Shown here in pieces: positions 1 through 6,924 of a stretch of 15,630 nt of DNA (positions are counted from its first letter, which is position 1; the number at the start of each line of letters is the position of its first letter). The stretch is taken from NCBI GenBank assembly GCA_019410665.1, contig DXSD01000014.1, positions 12,788 to 28,417 of the forward strand, written 5' to 3'. This stretch comes from Fusobacterium sp. Its GTDB lineage: Bacteria; Fusobacteriota; Fusobacteriia; Fusobacteriales; Fusobacteriaceae. Position numbers and translations under genes: made by a program. The notes under the pieces were generated by a model. It was not told where the DNA came from. It worked only from the letters and a program-made list of their open reading frames with translations, and ran no database searches.

Positions 1-101
1 CTCTCTAATAAAAAAATATCTTCATACTTCTCAAAATTTTCCAATAATTTTCTAAAACTTCCATCTTTTAATTTTGCTATTTGTAATCTATACCACTCCA
101 A
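1..101 (-). CDS. dprA: Probable DNA-processing protein DprA/Smf, N-terminal fragment cut by the window edge
   Basis: A partial reading frame of 33 codons runs off the low-coordinate edge. It starts at TTG (101-99), 7 nt after a good ribosome-binding site AGAGGTG (115-109), and is the only open frame on this strand here. The peptide begins MEWYRLQIAKLKDG and continues with a Leu/Phe-rich helix (RKLLENFEKYEDIFLL). This resembles the N-terminal helical domain of DprA/Smf, in which a pattern of the type 'L..LKG.G...LL..F...E.IF' precedes the Rossmann-like DNA-binding domain. DprA loads RecA on incoming single-stranded DNA during natural transformation. It lies 24 bp downstream of the TPR gene and probably belongs to the uvrB-xseA operon, all DNA-handling genes. 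The Rossmann domain is outside the window, so the identity rests on a short stretch and context. Confidence 0.5.
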   Translation of the reverse strand, partial: MEWYRLQIAKLKDGSFRKLLENFEKYEDIFLLE

Positions 102-125
102 ATTTTTTCACCTCTTTTTATGAAG

Positions 126-842
126 CTAATTTCCTTTTAGTTCAGCATAAGTTCTAATTAACATATCTCTTATTACTTTTGAATTAGGATATCTATTTCT
201 TGCTATTTCTAAGATATTTTTTGCTTCTGAGTAATTTTTAGTTACCATATATACATCTCCAAGCCCTATATATACCCCTTCATCTTTTCTATACTCCATA
301 TATTTTTTAAAATCTGCTATTGCTTCACTATAATTTCCAATATCTCTATTTACTATTCCTCTCCCTAAATATGATTCATAGAAATCTGGAGCTATATTTA
401 TAGCCTGAGTATATAAATTTAACGCTCTATCATTTTCATTTAAAAATCTAGCTGTTGTAGCTGCTCCAAATATATTTTTTAGATTAGTGGTATCTTGAGA
501 AAATATCTCATAAGCTTTTTCATATCTTCCATCTTTAAAATAGTAGTCCCCTACTTTAAAAAGCTCTTCACTATCCCTTTTTAAGTATTCTAAATATATA
601 GCAAACTCTTGCTCATACTCCTTATAATTTTTTTCTAAATTCTCCTTATCTTTATCATAAGCAATTTTCTTATCTAACTCTTTAATCTTCTCCCATCTAA
701 GAGCCATCTCTTCCTTCTCTTTTTCCTGAGCACTTTGCTCTATTTGACCTATATTTGTACTTTGATCATTATTCCAAAATAAAAAGCCCTCACTATATGT
801 TAAAGTTGTAAGTAGTATAAATATTCCTATTATTTTTTTCAT
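126..842 (-). CDS. Exported tetratricopeptide-repeat protein of unknown role
   Basis: 238 residues. The N-terminus (residues 1-19, MKKIIGIFILLTTLTYSEG) looks like a Sec signal peptide, so the mature protein is probably periplasmic. A highly charged Glu/Lys-rich stretch, likely coiled-coil, covers about residues 35-90. Helix-turn-helix repeats of TPR type follow at roughly 92-116, 124-155, 157-188 and 191-222; the best is the one containing ESYLGRGIVNRDIGNYSEAIADFKK spread over 156-180. TPRs mediate protein-protein contact, so no enzymatic activity is implied. The ATG start has an AAGGAGAG ribosome-binding site just upstream and lies 16 bp after the xseA stop, so it is very likely co-transcribed with uvrB-xseA. 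The partner is unknown. An envelope-assembly or BamD/YbgF-like scaffold role is conceivable but not shown. Confidence 0.8.
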   Translation of the reverse strand: MKKIIGIFILLTTLTYSEGFLFWNNDQSTNIGQIEQSAQEKEKEEMALRWEKIKELDKKIAYDKDKENLEKNYKEYEQEFAIYLEYLKRDSEELFKVGDYYFKDGRYEKAYEIFSQDTTNLKNIFGAATTARFLNENDRALNLYTQAINIAPDFYESYLGRGIVNRDIGNYSEAIADFKKYMEYRKDEGVYIGLGDVYMVTKNYSEAKNILEIARNRYPNSKVIRDMLIRTYAELKGN

Positions 843-858
843 CTATCTCTCCTTAAAA

Positions 859-2067
859 TTATCTTTCTAATATTTTTTCTATCTTTCCTATAATATCCCC
901 ATCATTTATTCTAATATTTATCTCATCTCCAATATTTACATCAGATATTTTCTTTACTCCTATACCATTTTTACTTACTACACTATACCCTCTTTCTAAG
1001 GTTTTTAAGGGATTAAGTGTAATTAGTCTCTGTAATCTATTTTCTAAACTATTTTTTTTACCAATTACACAATATTCAATAGCTCTTTGTAACCTATTCT
1101 CTCTCTCTATAAGTAAATTATTTCTTTCTTCTATACTTTTTAAAAAATTTCTTAAATAATAGTTTTGATTTCTACTATCTAAATCTTTTTTCTTTTTAAT
1201 TAAAATATTTTTCATAAGAGTTTTCAAATATCTTCTTCTATCATCTAAACTTTCTAAACTCTTTTTTCTCTCAGGAACAGAAAGCTCTACAGCTTGAGTA
1301 GGAGTAGCAGCTCTTACATCAGCTACCAAATCTGTAAGTAGGTGATCAATCTCATGTCCTACTGCTGAGATAATAGGTTTTTTGGAATTGAAGAAAGCCA
1401 TAGCTGTTTTCTCTTCATTAAAAGCCCACAGATCCTCTATACTTCCTCCCCCTCTTCCTGCTATTATCATATCTATTTCTGGAATACTGTTAAGTACTTC
1501 TATTCCTTTAATTATCTCATCACTAGCTCCTACTCCCTGTACCTTAGCTGGATAGATATATACATTTATAGTATTATCCCTTTTTTTTACAGTCTTTATT
1601 ATATCTTGAACTGCTGCTCCTGTAATAGCAGTAACTACCCCTATATTTCTAGGATAATTAGGAAGTGGTTTTTTATATATTGGAGAAAAATATCCCTTTC
1701 TTTCCATCTCTCTTTTTAGTTCTTCTAATTTAGCAAACATATCTCCTAACATATTCTTTTTCTCAATATGTCTTACTAAAATTTGAAAATCTCCCCTATT
1801 TTCATAGAATCCCACATCACCAAAAAGTTTCACTGAATCTCCATCTTTTAAGTCTTCAGCTATTTTTTTAAACTTATATTTAAAAGCTACACATTTTATC
1901 TGAGCATCTTTATCTTTTAAATTAAAATATAAGTGCCCACTTTTATAATAAGTCACTCCAGAAAGCTCTCCTTCTAGAAAAAACTCTCTTAAATTAGGAT
2001 TCTCTTCTATATATCCTTTTACCATTCTATTAAATTCACTTACTGTATAAGTTCTCTCTTCAAACAT
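859..2067 (-). CDS. xseA: Exodeoxyribonuclease VII large subunit
   Basis: 402 residues, close to the usual XseA length. Exonuclease VII degrades single-stranded DNA from both ends to oligonucleotides and acts in mismatch repair and DNA clean-up. An N-terminal OB-fold (about 1-100; FLEGELSG, GHLYFNLKD) is followed by the catalytic domain, with the family motifs RGGGSIEDLWAFN (205-217) and GHEIDHLLTDLVADVRAATPTQA (237-259, written with its key Asp/His/Arg residues intact). A Lys/Arg-rich coiled-coil tail (about 266-350) is where the small subunits XseB normally bind. The ATG start has a GAGGAG ribosome-binding site and lies 12 bp after the uvrB stop. No xseB is visible next to it, so the small subunit must be encoded elsewhere. 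Confidence 0.96.
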   Translation of the reverse strand: MFEERTYTVSEFNRMVKGYIEENPNLREFFLEGELSGVTYYKSGHLYFNLKDKDAQIKCVAFKYKFKKIAEDLKDGDSVKLFGDVGFYENRGDFQILVRHIEKKNMLGDMFAKLEELKREMERKGYFSPIYKKPLPNYPRNIGVVTAITGAAVQDIIKTVKKRDNTINVYIYPAKVQGVGASDEIIKGIEVLNSIPEIDMIIAGRGGGSIEDLWAFNEEKTAMAFFNSKKPIISAVGHEIDHLLTDLVADVRAATPTQAVELSVPERKKSLESLDDRRRYLKTLMKNILIKKKKDLDSRNQNYYLRNFLKSIEERNNLLIERENRLQRAIEYCVIGKKNSLENRLQRLITLNPLKTLERGYSVVSKNGIGVKKISDVNIGDEINIRINDGDIIGKIEKILER

Positions 2068-2079
2068 AACTCTCCTCTA

Positions 2080-4062
2080 TTAAAATTCTAGCAGCAATTT
2101 TTTCAGTTTTATCATCTCATCTCTTTTTACAATAGCCTTCTCAAAATCTAACTCCTTAGACAATTTTACAATTTCTTTTTGTAGTTTAGATATCTCTTTT
2201 TCTATATCTGCTCTAGATGAGAATACTTTTTTGTCCCTCTCTTTTATAACTTCATCAGGTAAGTCATAGTCAAGATTTATTATATCCTCACTTATCTCTC
2301 TAACAACTGTTTTAGGATCTATTCCATTTTCAATATTATATCCATTTTGTATCTTTCTTCTTCTATTGGTCTCATCAATTGCTTCTCTCATAGAATCAGT
2401 AATAATATCTCCATAAAGTATAACTCTTCCCTCTACATTTCTAGCTGCTCTTCCTATCGTCTGTACCAGTGATCGTCTACTTCTTAAAAATCCCTCTTTA
2501 TCTGCTTCTAAAATTGCCACTAAAGATACCTCTGGAATATCTAATCCCTCTCTAAGTAGATTAATTCCAACTAAAACATCGAACTCTCCTTTACGAAGTC
2601 CTTTAATTATATCTATTCTCTCTAAAGTATCTATATCTGAGTGCATATATTTTACTCTTAACCCAAAACCTAAATAGTACTCAGTTAACTCTTCTGCCAT
2701 TTTCTTAGTAAGTGTTGTTACAAGTACCCTTTGATTTTTCTCTACTCTTATTCTTATCTCTTCCATTAAGTCATCAACTTGATTAGTAGTAGGTCTCACT
2801 TCTATCTCTGGATCTAAAATTCCTGTAGGTCTAATAAGTTGTTCAGCAATATTTCCAGCTGATTCACTTATCTCAAAATCTCCAGGAGTTGCTGATACAA
2901 AAACTGTCTGCCCTGTTATTTTTCTAAACTCCTCAAACTTTAATGGTCTGTTATCTAATGCAGCTTTAAGTCTGAACCCATTTTCCACTAATGATTCCTT
3001 TCTAGCTCTATCTCCATTATACATTCCTCTTATTTGAGGTACAGAAATATGCGATTCATCTATATAAGTTACAAAATCCTTAGGAAAATACTCAAGTAAA
3101 GTATCTGGAGTTTCCCCAAGCTTTTTACCAGATAGATATCTAGAGTAATTTTCAATTCCTTTACAGTACCCTATCTCTCTTATCATCTCTATATCATACT
3201 CTGTTCTCTGCTTTAATCTTTGAGCTTCTAAGAGTTTCCCTTTATCTTCAAAGGCTTTTACCTCTTCTAACTTATCCTTCTGTATCTCAGCTATAATTCT
3301 CTCTATATCTCCATCTTCAGTAAGGTATTGAGTTGCTGGATATATCATTATTCTCTCTAGATTTTTTCTAATTTTTTGTCCTGTAAGAGTATTTATCTCT
3401 GAGATCTCTTCTAAATCCTCATCCCAAAACTCAAGTCTATAACCAGTTTCCATATATGAAGGATATATATCTATTACATCTCCCTTTATTCTAAACTTTC
3501 CTCTTTCAAAAGCTAAGTCATTTCTTTCATACCTAATACTTATTAACTTCTCTATTAGCTCTTTTCTCCCTATTCCTGTTTTCTTATCAATAGGAATTGT
3601 CATCTTTCTATAAGTTTCAGCTGATCCCAATCCATATATTGCAGAAACAGAAGCTACTATTATAACATCTCTTCTATTAATAAGAGCAGCTGTTGCTGCT
3701 TGTCTTAACTTTTCTATTTCATCATTAATAGAGGAATCCTTTTCTATATATGTATCAGTTACAGCTATATATGCCTCTGGCTGATAGTAATCATAATATG
3801 AAACGAAATACTCTACAGCATTCTCTGGAAAAAAACTCTTATATTCACTATATAATTGAGCAGCTAAGGTCTTATTAGGAGCTAAAATAAGAGCAGGTCT
3901 ATCTGTTTCCTTTATAATATTAGCTATGGTAAAGGTCTTTCCTGAACCTGTTACCCCTAATAAAACTTGATCAGCTATTCCATTATTTATATTCTCAGCT
4001 ATTTTTTTTATTGCTTCTGGTTGATCTCCCATAGGAGTATATTTAGAATGTAATTTAAACAT
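2080..4062 (-). CDS. uvrB: Excinuclease ABC subunit B (UvrB helicase-like damage verifier)
   Basis: 660 residues from the chosen start. UvrB receives damaged DNA from UvrA, verifies the lesion by inserting its beta-hairpin, and recruits UvrC for incision in nucleotide excision repair. Visible elements are Walker A GVTGSGKT (36-43), the Tyr-rich beta-hairpin starting YYDYYQPEAY (89-98), the Walker B equivalent DESH (335-338), helicase motif VI QTIGRAARN (534-542), and a C-terminal UVR motif (about 618-653) that contacts UvrC/UvrA. A longer frame begins at 4083, but the ATG at 4062 is preferred. It has AGGTGAT 5 nt upstream, gives the usual family N-terminus MFKLHSKYTPMGDQP, and the predicted transcription start (about 4088) would leave the 4083 ATG nearly leaderless. 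First gene of the uvrB-xseA-TPR-dprA operon. Confidence 0.97.
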   Translation of the reverse strand: MFKLHSKYTPMGDQPEAIKKIAENINNGIADQVLLGVTGSGKTFTIANIIKETDRPALILAPNKTLAAQLYSEYKSFFPENAVEYFVSYYDYYQPEAYIAVTDTYIEKDSSINDEIEKLRQAATAALINRRDVIIVASVSAIYGLGSAETYRKMTIPIDKKTGIGRKELIEKLISIRYERNDLAFERGKFRIKGDVIDIYPSYMETGYRLEFWDEDLEEISEINTLTGQKIRKNLERIMIYPATQYLTEDGDIERIIAEIQKDKLEEVKAFEDKGKLLEAQRLKQRTEYDIEMIREIGYCKGIENYSRYLSGKKLGETPDTLLEYFPKDFVTYIDESHISVPQIRGMYNGDRARKESLVENGFRLKAALDNRPLKFEEFRKITGQTVFVSATPGDFEISESAGNIAEQLIRPTGILDPEIEVRPTTNQVDDLMEEIRIRVEKNQRVLVTTLTKKMAEELTEYYLGFGLRVKYMHSDIDTLERIDIIKGLRKGEFDVLVGINLLREGLDIPEVSLVAILEADKEGFLRSRRSLVQTIGRAARNVEGRVILYGDIITDSMREAIDETNRRRKIQNGYNIENGIDPKTVVREISEDIINLDYDLPDEVIKERDKKVFSSRADIEKEISKLQKEIVKLSKELDFEKAIVKRDEMIKLKKLLLEF

Positions 4063-4094
4063 TTTATCACCTATATTTTTCATTATCCTATTTC

Positions 4095-4123
4095 ATTATA
4101 GCATAATGTAATAATAATTTCAT
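4095..4123 (-). promoter_or_regulatory. Sigma-70-type promoter for the uvrB operon with extended -10
   Basis: Read on the minus strand, a perfect TATAAT (4100-4095) is preceded by TGC, giving an extended -10 TGCTATAAT. A 17-bp spacer separates it from ATGAAA (4123-4118), which matches the -35 consensus TTGACA at 4 of 6 positions. The predicted transcription start is near 4088, about 25 nt before the preferred uvrB ATG at 4062. It lies just downstream of the terminator that ends the preceding transcription unit, as expected for a new operon. No operator such as a LexA box was recognised. Confidence 0.65.
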
Positions 4124-4190
4124 AGGATAAAAATAGATTCATTAAAATTTAAAAAATTAAGATAAATTAAAATAATTTCTATTTAAATGA

Positions 4191-4226
4191 TAAAAAGCAA
4201 GTACAGTTTAACTTTCTGACTTGCTT
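4191..4226 (-). terminator. Rho-independent terminator after the phoA-yibE/F unit
   Basis: On the minus strand an 8-bp stem AAGCAAGT / ACTTGCTT (4226-4219 with 4202-4195) can be extended inward by CAG/CTG across one bulged base. It is followed directly by a T-rich tail (TTTTTATC counting the last stem bases). It sits about 50 bp after the stop of the YibE/F gene and upstream of the uvrB promoter, so it separates the two units. The plus-strand T tract is farther away and less suitable. Confidence 0.7.
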
Positions 4227-4278
4227 CATCCATTTTTTATTAAGTTTACTTGTATATCCGTTATTTACTAAAACAATT

Positions 4279-5430
4279 CTATTTTAATAATGTACTAATA
4301 ACTTTTTTTAAAGAACAATATCTTTTTAATTTTAATATCTCCTCTTCTTCTAAAGAGTATATAAAAGCTCCTATATATGTAGTCATAGGTGCTACCACTA
4401 CTAATCCTATACTTCCTATTATTATTTTAATAATCTCAGAAGTTATCATTTTCATATTTAAAATTTGTAAAAGAGTCATATCCCTTTCTAAAAATAGTAT
4501 CATAAGTGTCAAAAATCCACCTGAATATGCCAACAAAAGTGTCGTTGTCATTGTTCCTATAACTGATCTTCCAACATTAAACCCTGATCTAACTAATTCT
4601 TTTCTATTAAGATTTGGATTATGATATTTCAATTCTTCAATAGTAGCTGACATATCCATTGCTATATCCATAGCAGCACCACTAGCTCCAATTACAATAG
4701 CAGCATAAAATATCTTTAGTATATCAATTCTCATAGCACTAGAAAATATAACACTTTGAGCAAAAGGTTGACTCATTCCATCTATTCTAAAAATATCTCC
4801 AAATAAAAATGTTAAACTAGCTGTTGTAAAAAGTCCTGACATTGTTCCTAAAAAAGCTGTAAATCCTTTTCTACTAAATCCTGCTACCAAGAAAATAATT
4901 AAAGCCGATAATAAGATTAAGGTTATAATAGTTATTATAAAAATATTTTCCCCTTCCTTTAAAGCTGGTATTAAGAATTCCCAGATAATTACTACACTTC
5001 CTATAAAAGATAGAAGAGATTGAAATCCAACCTTTCTTGCATAAACTAATAATAGGGCTACAAATATAAATCCCAATCCTAAAATTTTATCCACTCTTAA
5101 AAGAGATAAAACTTTTCCAACTAATTTCCCTTCATCTTCTATTACAAACATGAGAACTTTATCCCCTTCTTCATAAAATTCATCATATTCCATACTTCCA
5201 TTTAATAAGTTATTTATCTCCAAAATCTTTCCTTTATGCTCTCCAGTAAGAACTTCTACTGTTAAAGTTTGACTTCCTATCTTTGATATTCCTTGTACTA
5301 TTGCATTACTATTATCTACTACTAATACTCTTCCTATATTTTCCCTTTTAAAAATATACCCTTCTAGTTTTTTAGAAAAAACTAGAAGGGCTAGGAAGAT
5401 TATTACCATAATAATCCCTATTTTTTTCAA
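4279..5430 (-). CDS. YibE/F-family multi-pass membrane protein
   Basis: 383 residues. One N-terminal membrane segment (about 4-19) is followed by a beta-rich soluble region of about 90 residues (22-113; VEVLTGEHKGKILEINN and VLMFVIEDEGK). About seven further hydrophobic segments follow (roughly 115-131, 137-156, 163-183, 188-210, 236-255, 290-315, 330-357). The signature stretch ARKVGFQSLLSF and the loop GASGAAMDIAMDMSATIEEL (249-268) are typical of the YibE/F family, whose function is not established; a transporter role has been suggested. The start is TTG at 5430, supported by AGGGGGA about 9 nt upstream; the ATG at codon 8 has no comparable site and would shorten the first membrane helix. 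It begins 18 bp after phoA, so co-expression under phosphate limitation is inferred. A terminator follows. Confidence 0.85.
   Translation of the reverse strand: MKKIGIIMVIIFLALLVFSKKLEGYIFKRENIGRVLVVDNSNAIVQGISKIGSQTLTVEVLTGEHKGKILEINNLLNGSMEYDEFYEEGDKVLMFVIEDEGKLVGKVLSLLRVDKILGLGFIFVALLLVYARKVGFQSLLSFIGSVVIIWEFLIPALKEGENIFIITIITLILLSALIIFLVAGFSRKGFTAFLGTMSGLFTTASLTFLFGDIFRIDGMSQPFAQSVIFSSAMRIDILKIFYAAIVIGASGAAMDIAMDMSATIEELKYHNPNLNRKELVRSGFNVGRSVIGTMTTTLLLAYSGGFLTLMILFLERDMTLLQILNMKMITSEIIKIIIGSIGLVVVAPMTTYIGAFIYSLEEEEILKLKRYCSLKKVISTLLK
5359..5390 (-). repeat. Perfect 15-bp inverted repeat (hairpin) inside codons 14-24 of the YibE/F gene
   Basis: The arms CCCTTCTAGTTTTTT and its exact complement flank a 2-nt centre. 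On the minus-strand transcript the hairpin is followed by TATATTTTT, so it looks like an intrinsic terminator or attenuator placed about 40 nt into the coding sequence. It encodes ordinary residues (ALLVFSKKLEG), so it may be fortuitous, but a perfect 15-bp stem is uncommon. It could reduce transcription passing from phoA into the membrane-protein gene or shape translation of that gene. Confidence 0.55.
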
Positions 5431-5448
5431 TTTAATATCCCCCTAAGG

Positions 5449-6828
5449 TTATTTTATTTTTTTACCCATACTTTCAGCTATTAATTTAGCTACATCTGTA
5501 TTATCTTTAAATCCAGTAAATTTTTCAGAATCTACTCCTATTGCTGCTAAAGGTACTTGAATTCCTGTATGTGCAAATGTAGTCCATTGCATACCAGCTC
5601 TTTCTGAAACAATATGAGCTACTGCAATAGCTGTTGGGCTATATCCTCCATAAGTTTCTTTACTGTCAACCTTGCTATCTTCAATATCCATAGCTTTTAT
5701 TATACTTTCTTTCTCTTTCTTTGTTAAGTTATCCAATCCCATATTTTTAGCTATATATTTAAAATACTCATCTCTATTTCCTGTATATGCTTTTTGTAAA
5801 GTATCCTCTACAGAAACTTTTACACCTTTTAACTCTTCAAGCTCCATAAAGTAGTTGTTTCCAAATCCTAATCCCATTCCTCCTGTTTCATGATCAGCTG
5901 CAACTACTATTAATGTATCTTGAGGATGTTTTTGATAAAACTCGTAAGCTGATTTAATTGCTTCATCAAAAGCTAGTGTATCATATATTGTTCCTACCAC
6001 ATCTTGAGCATGAGAAGCATGGTCTATTCTTCCACCTTCTATCATCATAAAGAATCCCTCTTCATCTTTAGATAATAGTTCTATTCCTTTTTCTGTCATT
6101 TCACTTAATGTAGGAAGTTTTCCATTTATATCATCTACTGTATAAGGCATATGAGAAGCTCTAAAAGCTGCAAACACCTTTTCTCCATCTTTTGGAGTCC
6201 ATTTTTCAAAAGCCTTTGTAGAATCCTCTCCTATAAATGTCTTATATCCTCTAGCTTGAAACTCTTTTACTAAATCTCTATCATCTTTTCTCTTACTTGT
6301 AAGTCCACTATTCTTTCCTACAAAGTGTCTATATCCTCCACCAGCAAAATAGTTTACATTACTCTCTACATAATCTTCAGCTATTCCATTTTCATCATCT
6401 CTATCTAAATTATGAGCTGCGAACACAGCTGGAGTAGCATGAGTTATTCTTGTTGTAGATACAAGGCCAGTTGCCATTCCTTTATCTTGAGCTAACTCTA
6501 GTAATGTTTGAAGGTCTTTCCCTTGAGTATCTTTAGATATATATCCATTATTTGTTTTATATCCAGTAGCTAGAGCTGTCCCTGCTGCAGCTGAGTCTGT
6601 TATCAATGTATCAGCTGAATAAGTTGTTGTGATTCCAGCAAATGGTAGTGAATTTAAAAGTAACTTTCCATCCTTTTTTAATACTCCCTTTTTAAACTCC
6701 TCACTAATTTGTCTTTGTCCTGCCCCCATTCCATCTCCAATGAAATAGAATACATACTTAGCTTGAGCAAAACTTGTTGCCGCCATTAAAGTCATTCCTG
6801 CTAACATCATTTTTTTTCTACTTAACAT
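5449..6828 (-). CDS. phoA: Secreted alkaline phosphatase, PhoA family
   Basis: 459 residues. It hydrolyses phosphate monoesters outside the cytoplasm to release phosphate (EC 3.1.3.1). A signal peptide covers residues 1-23, with an AQA|K cleavage site. Family motifs are complete: first metal ligand D32 in FIGDGMG; nucleophile S79 in TDSAAAGTALATG; THATPA (129-134); the metal-binding block E264, D269, H273 in MIEGGRIDHASHAQD; D312-H313 in ADHETGG; and a final metal His in FAHTG near residue 430. Length and order match bacterial PhoA enzymes. The ATG is preceded by TTGGAGGT. An 11-bp-periodic Pho-box array and a TAGAAT -10 lie immediately upstream, which supports induction by phosphate starvation. 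The preceding ABC ATPase gene ends only 96 bp upstream with no visible terminator, so read-through from that operon is also possible. The YibE/F gene follows after 18 bp. Confidence 0.95.
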   Translation of the reverse strand: MLSRKKMMLAGMTLMAATSFAQAKYVFYFIGDGMGAGQRQISEEFKKGVLKKDGKLLLNSLPFAGITTTYSADTLITDSAAAGTALATGYKTNNGYISKDTQGKDLQTLLELAQDKGMATGLVSTTRITHATPAVFAAHNLDRDDENGIAEDYVESNVNYFAGGGYRHFVGKNSGLTSKRKDDRDLVKEFQARGYKTFIGEDSTKAFEKWTPKDGEKVFAAFRASHMPYTVDDINGKLPTLSEMTEKGIELLSKDEEGFFMMIEGGRIDHASHAQDVVGTIYDTLAFDEAIKSAYEFYQKHPQDTLIVVAADHETGGMGLGFGNNYFMELEELKGVKVSVEDTLQKAYTGNRDEYFKYIAKNMGLDNLTKKEKESIIKAMDIEDSKVDSKETYGGYSPTAIAVAHIVSERAGMQWTTFAHTGIQVPLAAIGVDSEKFTGFKDNTDVAKLIAESMGKKIK

Positions 6829-6868
6829 TGTTTATACCTCCAAGTATTTTAATTTTCCTTACAAGATT

Positions 6869-6922
6869 ATTCTAACTCCTGTATGTTAAACTAACCTTTA
6901 TTTAGTGTAAAATATGTGTAAA
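6869..6922 (-). promoter_or_regulatory. Putative Pho-box array and phoA promoter
   Basis: Minus-strand hexamers fall on an exact 11-bp grid: TTTACA (6922-6917), TTTACA (6911-6906), a degenerate slot TAAAGG (6900-6895), and TTAACA (6889-6884). Nine bp after the last box is the -10 TAGAAT (6874-6869). The -35 position holds AGGTTA, a poor match, as expected for an activator-dependent promoter. On the other strand the first two boxes read as 7-mers GTGTAAA separated by 4 bp, the spacing of the E. coli Pho box. Predicted transcription start is about 6862, giving a leader of about 34 nt. The array begins 3 bp after the stop codon of the upstream ATPase gene. Binding by a PhoB/PhoP-type regulator is inferred. 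Confidence 0.68.
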
Positions 6923-6924
6923 TT

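Noticed and set aside
4063..4083. Seven-codon N-terminal extension of UvrB
   Set aside because: The internal ATG has a proper AGGTGAT site and gives the normal N-terminus; the upstream ATG would be only about 5 nt from the predicted transcription start.
4087..4127. Inverted CCTATTTCAT / ATTTCATAGG around the uvrB promoter as an operator
   Set aside because: The symmetry is imperfect and of low complexity and resembles no known operator such as a LexA site.
4250..4624. Plus-strand open frame of 124 codons
   Set aside because: It lies almost wholly antisense to the YibE/F gene, has low-complexity hydrophobic translation and no ribosome-binding site or family match.
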